Of a DNA stretch of 8,956 nucleotides, positions 1-5,418 are shown in pieces. The position numbers and the translations under genes are program-made. The notes beneath the pieces are model-generated. The model did no database searches. It saw only the letters and a program-made list of their open reading frames with translations, and was not told where the DNA came from. Source of the DNA: a bacterium HR39 (GTDB lineage Bacteria; Pseudomonadota; Alphaproteobacteria; Geminicoccales; Geminicoccaceae); the NCBI GenBank assembly GCA_002898955.1, contig BEIP01000027.1:1-8956 (forward strand), written 5' to 3'. How positions within the stretch are numbered: the stretch's first letter is position 1; each line of letters opens with the position of its first letter.

Positions 1-1212
1 CCGATCTTGGGCGCCCGCTCCCGTCCAGCCGTCTCCGCGGTCGTGCTCGGGATCCTGGTGGCCGGCGGGTGGGCGTCGTCGGCTCTGTTCGGCGGAACGC
101 TGGCCGAGCGGCTCGCCGGGATCGGCGACGAGGTCGCCGGAGGTGGGGGCCGCGCGGCCATCTACGCCCTCGCGCTGCGCCTGATCGGAGAGCGGCCCTG
201 GCTGGGCTACGGCTACGGCACCTTCGAACGGATCTTCACCATGGCCCGTGAGCCGGAGTTCCACGTGGTCTACGACCACGCCGAGAGCAGCTGGCTCGAG
301 CTCGTCGTGGATCTGGGCCTTCCTATAGCTGCGCTCTTCGCGCTGGCCATGCTGCTGCTGGCTGCGATGCTGCTGAGGGGAGCGCTGCGCCGTCGCCGGG
401 ATCGGGTCCTGCCGCTCACCGCCCTCGCCGTGGCCGTCGCGGCAGGCGTGCACGCCATGGTGGACTTCTCGCTGCAGATCCCGGCCGTGGCCGTGACCTT
501 CGCCGCCATCGCGGCGACGGGCGCCGCCCATGTCGTGCCGTTGCGGCACATGCCGCCCGCCGGCTCTGTGGCCATCTGGAGCACGGCCCGCATCGCCGCA
601 GTCCTTCTCGGCGCGCTGCTGCTCGTGCTCGCCGTGCCCTACGCGCGGGCGACGTGGCATCTGGCTGTCGGGAATTCCGCCTTCCGACTGGTGGCGGCGG
701 ACGAGCCGGTGCTTCCCGCGGTCGTGGAGCGGGCGCGGGGCTCGCGCGAGGCTGCGCTCGCGATCCATCCGACGGGCCGGACGTGGAAGGAGCTCGGCAT
801 GGTGGAGCTCTACCGCGCCCGTGACCCGGGGCTGTCGTGGGAACAGCGGCAGGAGGCCCTGCAGCGTGCGCGCGCACATCTGCGTTCCGGCCTCGCCCGC
901 GATCCCGCCGATCCGGCTGCCTGGTACCGGCTGGCGCTGGTCGAGACGATGCGGGGCCGCATCGAGGATGCGGCCGACGCGCTGGCGCTGTCCTGGCGGA
1001 CCGGGCCGTGGGAGCCCGAGCTGGCGCCGGCCCGCCTGCGGCTCGCCCTGCTGCACTGGCCGCATCTGACAGAGGAGGCGCGGCGGCGTGCAGGCCGCGA
1101 GTTCTGCGCGGACCCCGAGAGAGCGGAGCAACTGCGGACCTGGATCGCCGAGGCGGGGCTTGCTGCCGACCCGGCAGTAGCACTATCGGTGATAGAATGC
1201 GCAACACAGTGA
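1..1212 (+). CDS. O-antigen ligase/polymerase-like membrane protein with TPR-like C-terminus (5' partial)
   Basis: The frame is open from base 1, so the N-terminus lies outside the window; 403 residues are visible (numbered from base 1). The part seen is the end of an O-antigen ligase (Wzy_C/WaaL-type) domain. It includes a GR pair near residue 51, PWLGYGYGTF at 66-75, a DH at 92-93 in the periplasmic loop followed by SSWLELVVDLGLP, and the HxMVDFSLQIPA stretch near 151-162 common in exopolysaccharide ligases. Hydrophobic segments lie at about 12-30, 103-126, 139-177 and 197-214. The remaining roughly 190 residues are soluble and helical, with A/L-rich TPR-like repeats (clear around 300-335: PADPAAWYRLALVETMRGR). 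Family members polymerise or ligate lipid-linked glycans at the periplasmic face. Whether this one is a polymerase, a lipid A-core ligase or a protein glycosylase cannot be told from the sequence. Confidence 0.85.
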   Translation, partial: PILGARSRPAVSAVVLGILVAGGWASSALFGGTLAERLAGIGDEVAGGGGRAAIYALALRLIGERPWLGYGYGTFERIFTMAREPEFHVVYDHAESSWLELVVDLGLPIAALFALAMLLLAAMLLRGALRRRRDRVLPLTALAVAVAAGVHAMVDFSLQIPAVAVTFAAIAATGAAHVVPLRHMPPAGSVAIWSTARIAAVLLGALLLVLAVPYARATWHLAVGNSAFRLVAADEPVLPAVVERARGSREAALAIHPTGRTWKELGMVELYRARDPGLSWEQRQEALQRARAHLRSGLARDPADPAAWYRLALVETMRGRIEDAADALALSWRTGPWEPELAPARLRLALLHWPHLTEEARRRAGREFCADPERAEQLRTWIAEAGLAADPAVALSVIECATQ

Positions 1213-1280
1213 CTGGATCTACCGGAAGTTGAAAACCGGGCTGTTCGGCAGAGCATGTCGATCAGGACAGCACTTCGGGC

Positions 1281-1309
1281 TTGTCATCGGATCCGCCTTG
1301 TGCGATAGG
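1281..1309 (+). promoter_or_regulatory. Possible sigma70-type promoter for the exported-protein gene
   Basis: TTGTCA at 1281-1286 and GATAGG at 1304-1309 are separated by 17 nt. This would start transcription near 1316, just upstream of the duplicated ribosome-binding site. The -10 matches the consensus at only three positions, so this is a weak candidate; read-through from the upstream gene is equally possible. Confidence 0.25.
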
Positions 1310-1318
1310 AGGGGCAGG

Positions 1319-1348
1319 GTTGGAGGATACGAAGTTGGAGGATACGAA
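1319..1348 (+). repeat. Perfect 15-bp tandem duplication carrying the Shine-Dalgarno site
   Basis: The unit GTTGGAGGATACGAA occurs at 1319-1333 and is repeated without change at 1334-1348, directly against the ATG at 1349. Each copy contains GGAGG (1322-1326 and 1337-1341). The second lies 7 nt before the ATG, which is ideal spacing; the first lies 22 nt before it. The unit length is a multiple of three. Confidence 0.9.
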
Positions 1349-2005
1349 ATGTCCTGGCGACGCAATTCGATCGCGATCGTGGCGGCGTCCGTGTACCTGC
1401 TCGCCGCGTCGCCCCGGGCCATGGCAGCCCTGACGCCCGAACAGCAGGCGGCCCTGCAGTCGGCGCTCGCAGCGGGGACGTTGCGGGTCGAGGCGGAACG
1501 GATCGTCGCCGAGCTCGTGCCGCAGGACTGCCGGGTCAGCGTCGGTTTCGACGAGATTCTGGGCGTGGTGGTGCCAGCGGTGGAGGAAGCCGAGGCTGCG
1601 GCGGCTTCAGCTCTGGACGCCGAGGCCGGGGCGGCCTCCCTGCTGCGTCGGCGGGAGTGCGCCGAGGATATCCGGCGTGAGGAACTCCTCGCCATGGCGT
1701 GCATGGTGCCCTCGGCGCGCACGGAAGATCCCTACCTGCGGGCAGTCTTCGAGTCCGCCCGAAACCGGGCTCTCGCGGAAGTCTCTCCGAACGCGCGCGA
1801 CATCGCCGTCACCCTCGGAGCTGCGATCGAGGAATGCCCGTTCCCGGCCGACTTCCGCGAGCGGTTGGCCGCACTCGCCTCTGATACGGGTTATCTCGCG
1901 TTCGTCGCCACTCTCGTGCAGCCCGTCGGCGGGCCGCCGGCGGTGAGGGCGCCGGCCATCGTACCGCCGGTCTCCTCCGACCGGCCCTTAGCGAGCCCGA
2001 GCTGA
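1349..2005 (+). CDS. Exported protein of unknown function
   Basis: The product is 218 aa. The start is the ATG at 1349, chosen because GGAGG sits 7 nt upstream and because translation from there opens with a classic Sec signal peptide: MSWRRN, a hydrophobic core IAIVAASVYLLAA, then an AMA cleavage site around residue 26. The mature part is mostly helical and rich in Ala, Glu and Arg. It has a long acidic/Ala helix at about 75-115 and four cysteines (61, 104, 118, 163), which could form two disulfides in the periplasm. The end (about 190-218) is Pro/Ala-rich and probably unstructured. I recognise no family. It begins 136 nt after the ligase gene and is followed by a strong hairpin. Envelope or glycan-export function is only a guess from its neighbour. 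The frame extends upstream to a TTG at 1229, but that would bury the signal peptide. Confidence 0.75.
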   Translation: MSWRRNSIAIVAASVYLLAASPRAMAALTPEQQAALQSALAAGTLRVEAERIVAELVPQDCRVSVGFDEILGVVVPAVEEAEAAAASALDAEAGAASLLRRRECAEDIRREELLAMACMVPSARTEDPYLRAVFESARNRALAEVSPNARDIAVTLGAAIEECPFPADFRERLAALASDTGYLAFVATLVQPVGGPPAVRAPAIVPPVSSDRPLASPS

Positions 2006-2035
2006 AGCGGTCGGCAGCCGGATGGTCGATCCGAA

Positions 2036-2068
2036 CGGAAAGCGGCGGGTTCGTCCCGCCGCTTTCCG
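2036..2068 (+). terminator. Strong hairpin, probable terminator after the exported-protein gene
   Basis: A perfect 14-bp stem (2036-2049 paired with 2055-2068) with a 5-nt TTCGT loop lies 30 nt after the stop at 2005. No run of T follows on the + strand, only TTAGTGACTC, so it is not a textbook intrinsic terminator. Position and stem strength still favour termination or 3'-end protection. No other gene on this strand follows until 4127. Confidence 0.6.
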
Positions 2069-2070
2069 GT

Positions 2071-2090
2071 TAGTGACTCTTAGTGACTCT
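2071..2090. repeat. 10-bp tandem direct repeat next to the hairpin
   Basis: TAGTGACTCT occurs twice back to back (2071-2080 and 2081-2090), starting two bases after the hairpin stem. It marks the edge between the GC-rich left block and the AT-richer stretch to the right. A role as a binding site or recombination scar cannot be decided from sequence alone. Confidence 0.7.
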
Positions 2091-2454
2091 TTGTCAGGAC
2101 CGCGTCCCAACTGATCTCACGGAGCGTCCCGCACAGGCTCTAACAGTCAGCCATGTATGCCACCCAACACTCCGCCAAATCTTTGTAGGACCCAGCCTCT
2201 CCGCCCCCTTTACAAGACGATATAAAGCATTCCTTGCTTCAGCCGTCTCAGAGTTATACCCTTCGACAGGCCTTGCGCATCAGTCATTGACATACGCCTA
2301 CCGTCTCAATTGCGGCCTCTCGAAGAATGAATCTACGCTCCATGCAACTCTGTATCATCGAATACTCGAACATCATCTTGAGACGCATAACTAATAAGAG
2401 CTGGGAGAAACGTCATTGCTATACTATGTAGCGGTCTTAAACGCTGTCTTTTAT
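2091..2454. other. Gene-free, comparatively AT-rich interval
   Basis: I see no supported gene. Row 2341-2400 has 23 G/C of 60, against 43 of 60 in a typical row of the right-hand cluster (6481-6540). A 103-residue open frame (2083-2394, GTG start) lacks a ribosome-binding site and has no recognisable motif. A TATACT at 2420-2425 resembles a -10 box, but no matching -35 is present. No tRNA-like fold, transposase remnant or inverted-repeat ends were found. Confidence 0.6.
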
Positions 2455-3687
2455 TTAGCCGCCTGCTACCATGGCCATTAGCTTATCTTTAGCCAATTTT
2501 CCAAACCAAACAGCAAGCCCTTCCCTCTGCCCATACAGATGATGCATACCAACAAAAAGAGGCTGGGCAACTAGGAGCGCGACTGCTATTGAGCGCCATG
2601 TGCCCGCTATACCAGACGATGATTCAGCTTGGCTGTGCCGGACTGAAAGCGAAATGACTAATATACCTAGCGACAAGTGATAAGCATGCACCCACCTTGC
2701 CCAGTCAACGCCTAAAATAAATAGCACCATTGGAACAACGAAGGCAGCGAACAGGGTGCGCCTCGCACGAAGCAAATGCCCAGCCAGGAACTGAATGTCA
2801 GATAGTGCAAAAGTTATGAGCCATGTCATCGCGAAGGTATAGATCGCAGCGACATGACCATTCAAGACTCCATGAACGAGATATTCAAGGACGTAATGAA
2901 TAGCCGTTCTCAAACCGTTGTTTCTGTAAAACCATAGCGGAGGAGCGTCCTCGCAGCGTCCTGGCCAGTCCCAATCGCCGGCGACGGAGCTTATTTCGCG
3001 ACAGATGTCGCGGACCGTGTCTTCTCCGCCGGCTTTCATGGCGAGCACGCCCGTGACGAGCATGACGGCCGCCCACAGCAGTCCGATGCCGCGCGCCATG
3101 CGTTCGGCTCCCGCCGGCCCGTTGCCCAGGACCTGCCACACGAGCAGGAAGAACGGAAAGTACAAGGCGATACCCTCATGGATCAGGGGCAACAGCAGAG
3201 CGGAGGCGGTCATGATCGCCAAGGCAAGCCTGTGTCGCTCCCGCACGACGGCAAGGCAGAACGCACTGTAGGCTGCTAGGAAAAACGATTCGTGTCTCAG
3301 CGTGCTACCAGCGTCCACAACGTTAAATGCCATTCCGAAGCTGCTTCCCAAGATCGCTAGCGCCAGCAACGGCTGGCCTGCGGACACGCGCACCATGCAA
3401 TAGGCGAAGATGGCGGACAGCGTGAGATAGATTGCCAGTATGGTCACGCGCGGATCGACGTTGAATGCGTGGGACAGAAGCTGTATTACCTCCCCGACCA
3501 GGCCACGCCGGACGTAGTATCCTGGCCACGATATCATCCAAGGATACGTTGACCATGCCCACACCCCCATGTTTTCCTCAAGGAACAGCCAGTGGAAGGC
3601 TGCGGCGGATACGACCAGGAGCCAGAGCGTGACGAGTGCGAAGAGGAGCAAGGCGGGAAAGCTGACAGGACGCTTCGGAACGGACAT
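2455..3687 (-). CDS. Polytopic membrane protein of surface-polysaccharide type, function unassigned
   Basis: The product is 410 aa. The start is the ATG at 3687-3685, with GGAG eight nt upstream; the frame runs on to 3789, but the extra residues are polar and have no such site. About ten hydrophobic segments are visible (10-32, 80-100, 105-123, 133-148, 153-187, 201-217, 263-297, 308-327, 335-350, 364-382). Between them are conserved-looking loop motifs: YYVRRGLVGE (57-66), DAGSTLRHESF (125-135), HEGIALYFP (170-178) and DWARW (328-332). A charged periplasmic-type loop lies at 218-262. Proteins with this RRGL...HE...DWxRW pattern occur at O-antigen and capsule loci, where polymerase or GT-C-like glycosyltransferase roles are suspected. 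The first loop carries LEEN (36-39), which could be a GT-C acidic site, but this is weak. It is transcribed away from the arabinose-donor cluster. The GC content of its last third is clearly lower. Confidence 0.75.
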   Translation of the reverse strand: MSVPKRPVSFPALLLFALVTLWLLVVSAAAFHWLFLEENMGVWAWSTYPWMISWPGYYVRRGLVGEVIQLLSHAFNVDPRVTILAIYLTLSAIFAYCMVRVSAGQPLLALAILGSSFGMAFNVVDAGSTLRHESFFLAAYSAFCLAVVRERHRLALAIMTASALLLPLIHEGIALYFPFFLLVWQVLGNGPAGAERMARGIGLLWAAVMLVTGVLAMKAGGEDTVRDICREISSVAGDWDWPGRCEDAPPLWFYRNNGLRTAIHYVLEYLVHGVLNGHVAAIYTFAMTWLITFALSDIQFLAGHLLRARRTLFAAFVVPMVLFILGVDWARWVHAYHLSLGILVISLSVRHSQAESSSGIAGTWRSIAVALLVAQPLFVGMHHLYGQREGLAVWFGKLAKDKLMAMVAGG

Positions 3688-4126
3688 ATTGCGGTCTCCA
3701 TTGTTGCGGCCGGTCGTCGTACCGGGATGCAGCAGGGCATGGCACCAGTCATCCGGGGCCACGCGAAGGGTTGATACCACCGTCAGCATCTACTGCAATA
3801 CGGACTTCAGGCATGTCACGGGCGGATCGCTGTCGGTGCCGAGGCGAGTGGACGCGGTCGGCCGCAGGACGGGATGGCTCGAGGTGCCGGGAGCGAGCGT
3901 TCGGTGGATGTGTTGTCCTTGGACTCAGTCGGCTGTCCCGATGGCCGGGAGGATGGTCTTTCCGCGACCGGGATGCCATTGTCGGCGTTGCAGGAGCCGG
4001 CTTGACACGTGGCGCCGTCGGCGGCATGGCGTCGCTGGTGCGGCATATCAGTGAGGCGCCGTCATACTCCGCGATCGGCAAGACGAACGGCGGTGCGGCT
4101 CCGACGCCCGTCCGGCGGCGTCCGCC
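3688..4126. other. Gene-free divergent interval
   Basis: This stretch of 439 nt separates the leftward membrane-protein gene from the rightward arabinose-donor cluster. It should hold both promoters. A perfect TTGACA lies at 4002-4007 on the + strand, but the hexamer 17 nt downstream (CATGGC) is a poor -10. A small GC hairpin (4113-4118 with 4122-4127, loop CGT) sits at the start of the first cluster gene and could mask its translation start. Open frames here, including one of 135 codons at 3771-4178, give low-complexity Arg/Ser/Pro-rich peptides without a ribosome-binding site, so I do not call them. Confidence 0.5.
3771..3798 (-). promoter_or_regulatory. Candidate promoter for the leftward membrane-protein gene
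   Basis: Read on the minus strand, TTGCAG (3798-3793) is followed after 16 nt by TATCAA (3776-3771). Transcription would begin near 3764, giving a leader of about 75 nt before the ATG at 3687. The -35 matches the consensus at three positions and the -10 at four. It is the best candidate in the divergent interval, but unproven. Confidence 0.3.
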
Positions 4127-5017
4127 GTGCTTATTGCCATGCTCCTCCTCCGCCTCCTCCGTCCGCACCACTGGGTGAAGAACGGGCTGGTGTTTTTGCC
4201 GCTTGTGGCCGGGCACGTGGTGGAGGCGGGGGCTTGGCTGCGGGGTTTGGCGGCCTTCGTCGCCTTCGGCCTCGTGGCCTCGGGCAACTACGTGGTCAAC
4301 GACATCCTCGATCGCGAGCACGACCGGCTGCACCCGACCAAGCGCCACCGGCCGGTGGCCGCGGGGGCGGTGGCGCTTTCGCTGGCCTGGATGCTCGCCG
4401 CGGCCTGCATCGGCGCGGGGCTGGTGGTGGGGCTGCTCCTCTCCCCGGCGCTCTTCGCCGTGCTGGTGCTCTATCTGCTCCTCGCCCAGGCCTACAGCCT
4501 GCGCATCAAGCGCGCCTTCGTCGCCGATCTCTTCGCGCTCGTGGCCTTCTACCTGCTGCGCGTCTTCGCCGGCAGCGCCGCGGTGGGCATCCTCCCCTCG
4601 ATCTGGCTGCTCGCCTTCGTGGTCTTCGCCTTCCTCTCGCTCGCCGCCCTCAAGCGCACGAGCGAGCTGGCGCTGCTGCAGGGGCGCGGGGAGGAGCGCA
4701 GCGCCGGGCGGGCCTATGTGGTGGACGACCGGCTGCTGGTGGCGGTGGTGGCGCTGGCCGCGGGCTATGCGGCGGTGGTGGTGCTGGCCCTCGATCTCGA
4801 CAGCGAGCCGGCAAGGCGGCGCTACGCGCAGCCCGAGGTGCTGTGGCTGCTGTGTCCGCTTCTGCTGTTCTGGTTCACCCGCGCCGTGGCGCTGGCCGGG
4901 CGCGGGGCCGTGTCCGACGATCCGGTGGTCTTCGCGCTCGAGGACCGGGTGAGCCTGCTGTGCGGTGCGGCGGCGCTGCTCGTGCTGGCGGGGGCGACGG
5001 TGCCGTGGACGCCCTGA
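4127..5017 (+). CDS. UbiA-family decaprenyl-phosphate phosphoribosyltransferase-like protein
   Basis: The product is 296 aa from GTG 4127. An ATG at 4139 gives 292 aa and is equally possible; neither has a clear ribosome-binding site. Family members transfer 5-phosphoribose from PRPP to polyprenyl phosphate at the inner membrane, the first committed step toward lipid-linked arabinofuranose (Rv3806c in M. tuberculosis, about 300 aa). Visible signatures: RPHHWVKN (12-19); the PRPP/metal motif NDILDREHD (58-66) followed by HPTKRHRPVAAG (69-80); the second conserved stretch KRAFVADLF...YLLRVFAGS (128-150); ALKRTSEL (174-181); and the family's C-terminal ALEDRVSLL (270-278). Roughly nine membrane segments fill the spaces between. 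These details fit the phosphoribosyltransferase branch better than quinone- or heme-forming UbiA enzymes. The stop overlaps the next start by 13 nt, suggesting translational coupling. Confidence 0.88.
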   Translation: MLIAMLLLRLLRPHHWVKNGLVFLPLVAGHVVEAGAWLRGLAAFVAFGLVASGNYVVNDILDREHDRLHPTKRHRPVAAGAVALSLAWMLAAACIGAGLVVGLLLSPALFAVLVLYLLLAQAYSLRIKRAFVADLFALVAFYLLRVFAGSAAVGILPSIWLLAFVVFAFLSLAALKRTSELALLQGRGEERSAGRAYVVDDRLLVAVVALAAGYAAVVVLALDLDSEPARRRYAQPEVLWLLCPLLLFWFTRAVALAGRGAVSDDPVVFALEDRVSLLCGAAALLVLAGATVPWTP

Positions 5018-5418
5018 GGATCGCCCTGCTCTATGCCCTCTTCGCCGCCCTGGCCACGCTCGCCAATCTCGGCGGCCAGCGGCTGGTGCTGGCGGTGCTG
5101 GGCGACGGGGACGCGGCCTTCCTCCTGGCACTCTGCTGCGGCACCGGGGCGGGGCTGGTGGTGAAGTACGTGCTCGACAGGCGCTGGATCTTCGCCCGCG
5201 GCTTCGCGCAGCCCGCACGCGAGGCCGCCACCTTCGCCCTCTACACCCTGACCGGGGTGTTCACCACCCTGCTGTTCTGGGCCACCGAGGCCGCCTTCTG
5301 GCTCACAACCCGCCAGCACACTTGGCGCGAGCTGGGGGCGCTTTTGGGGCTTTGCGCCGGCTACGCCCTCAAGTACCGGCTCGACCGGCGCTTCGTCTTC
5401 GCGGCGGCGGGGCCGTGA
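5005..5418 (+). CDS. GtrA-like small membrane protein (Rv3789-type candidate flippase)
   Basis: The product is 137 aa from GTG 5005, inside the end of the preceding gene; no better in-frame start is nearby. Four hydrophobic segments (about 5-32, 37-54, 73-99, 107-123) form the usual GtrA topology. Each half ends with the family's signature, here KYVLDRRWIF (54-63) and KYRLDRRFVF (123-132), showing the internal two-fold repeat clearly. GtrA proteins are thought to help move polyprenyl-linked sugars across the inner membrane. In mycobacteria Rv3789, of this family, lies beside dprE1 and dprE2 and has been proposed to flip decaprenyl-phosphoryl-arabinose or to anchor an arabinosyltransferase. 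The position here, between the phosphoribosyltransferase and the DprE1-like gene, supports the same role. Its stop overlaps the next start in a GTGA tetranucleotide (5415-5418). Confidence 0.85.
   Translation: MDALRIALLYALFAALATLANLGGQRLVLAVLGDGDAAFLLALCCGTGAGLVVKYVLDRRWIFARGFAQPAREAATFALYTLTGVFTTLLFWATEAAFWLTTRQHTWRELGALLGLCAGYALKYRLDRRFVFAAAGP

Noticed and set aside
1229..1348. Upstream extension of the exported protein to a TTG at 1229
   Set aside because: It would place 40 polar residues before a good signal peptide and ignore the well-spaced GGAGG before ATG 1349. The repeated GGYE residues it would encode come only from the DNA duplication.
2301..2385. CGTCTCA and TGAGACG as an inverted repeat pair
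   Set aside because: Seven bases separated by about 75 nt is within chance, and no transposase or target duplication accompanies them.
2083..2394. 103-codon + strand open frame in the AT-richer interval
   Set aside because: It starts at a GTG inside the tandem 10-mer, has no ribosome-binding site and no hydrophobic, catalytic or repeat pattern. Chance frames of this size are expected.
4002..4030. TTGACA as a promoter of the arabinose-donor cluster
   Set aside because: The -35 is perfect, but the hexamers at 15-19 nt spacing (for example CATGGC) are poor -10 boxes. I mention it in the interval description without calling a promoter.
3771..4178. 135-codon + strand open frame in the divergent interval
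   Set aside because: Its Arg/Ser/Gly-rich sequence has no ribosome-binding site, and it overlaps the start of the UbiA-like gene in another frame.
3749..5218. 489-codon minus-strand open frame
   Set aside because: It runs opposite the UbiA-like and GtrA-like genes and encodes Arg/Pro/His/Gln-rich low-complexity peptide, typical of antisense frames in GC-rich DNA.
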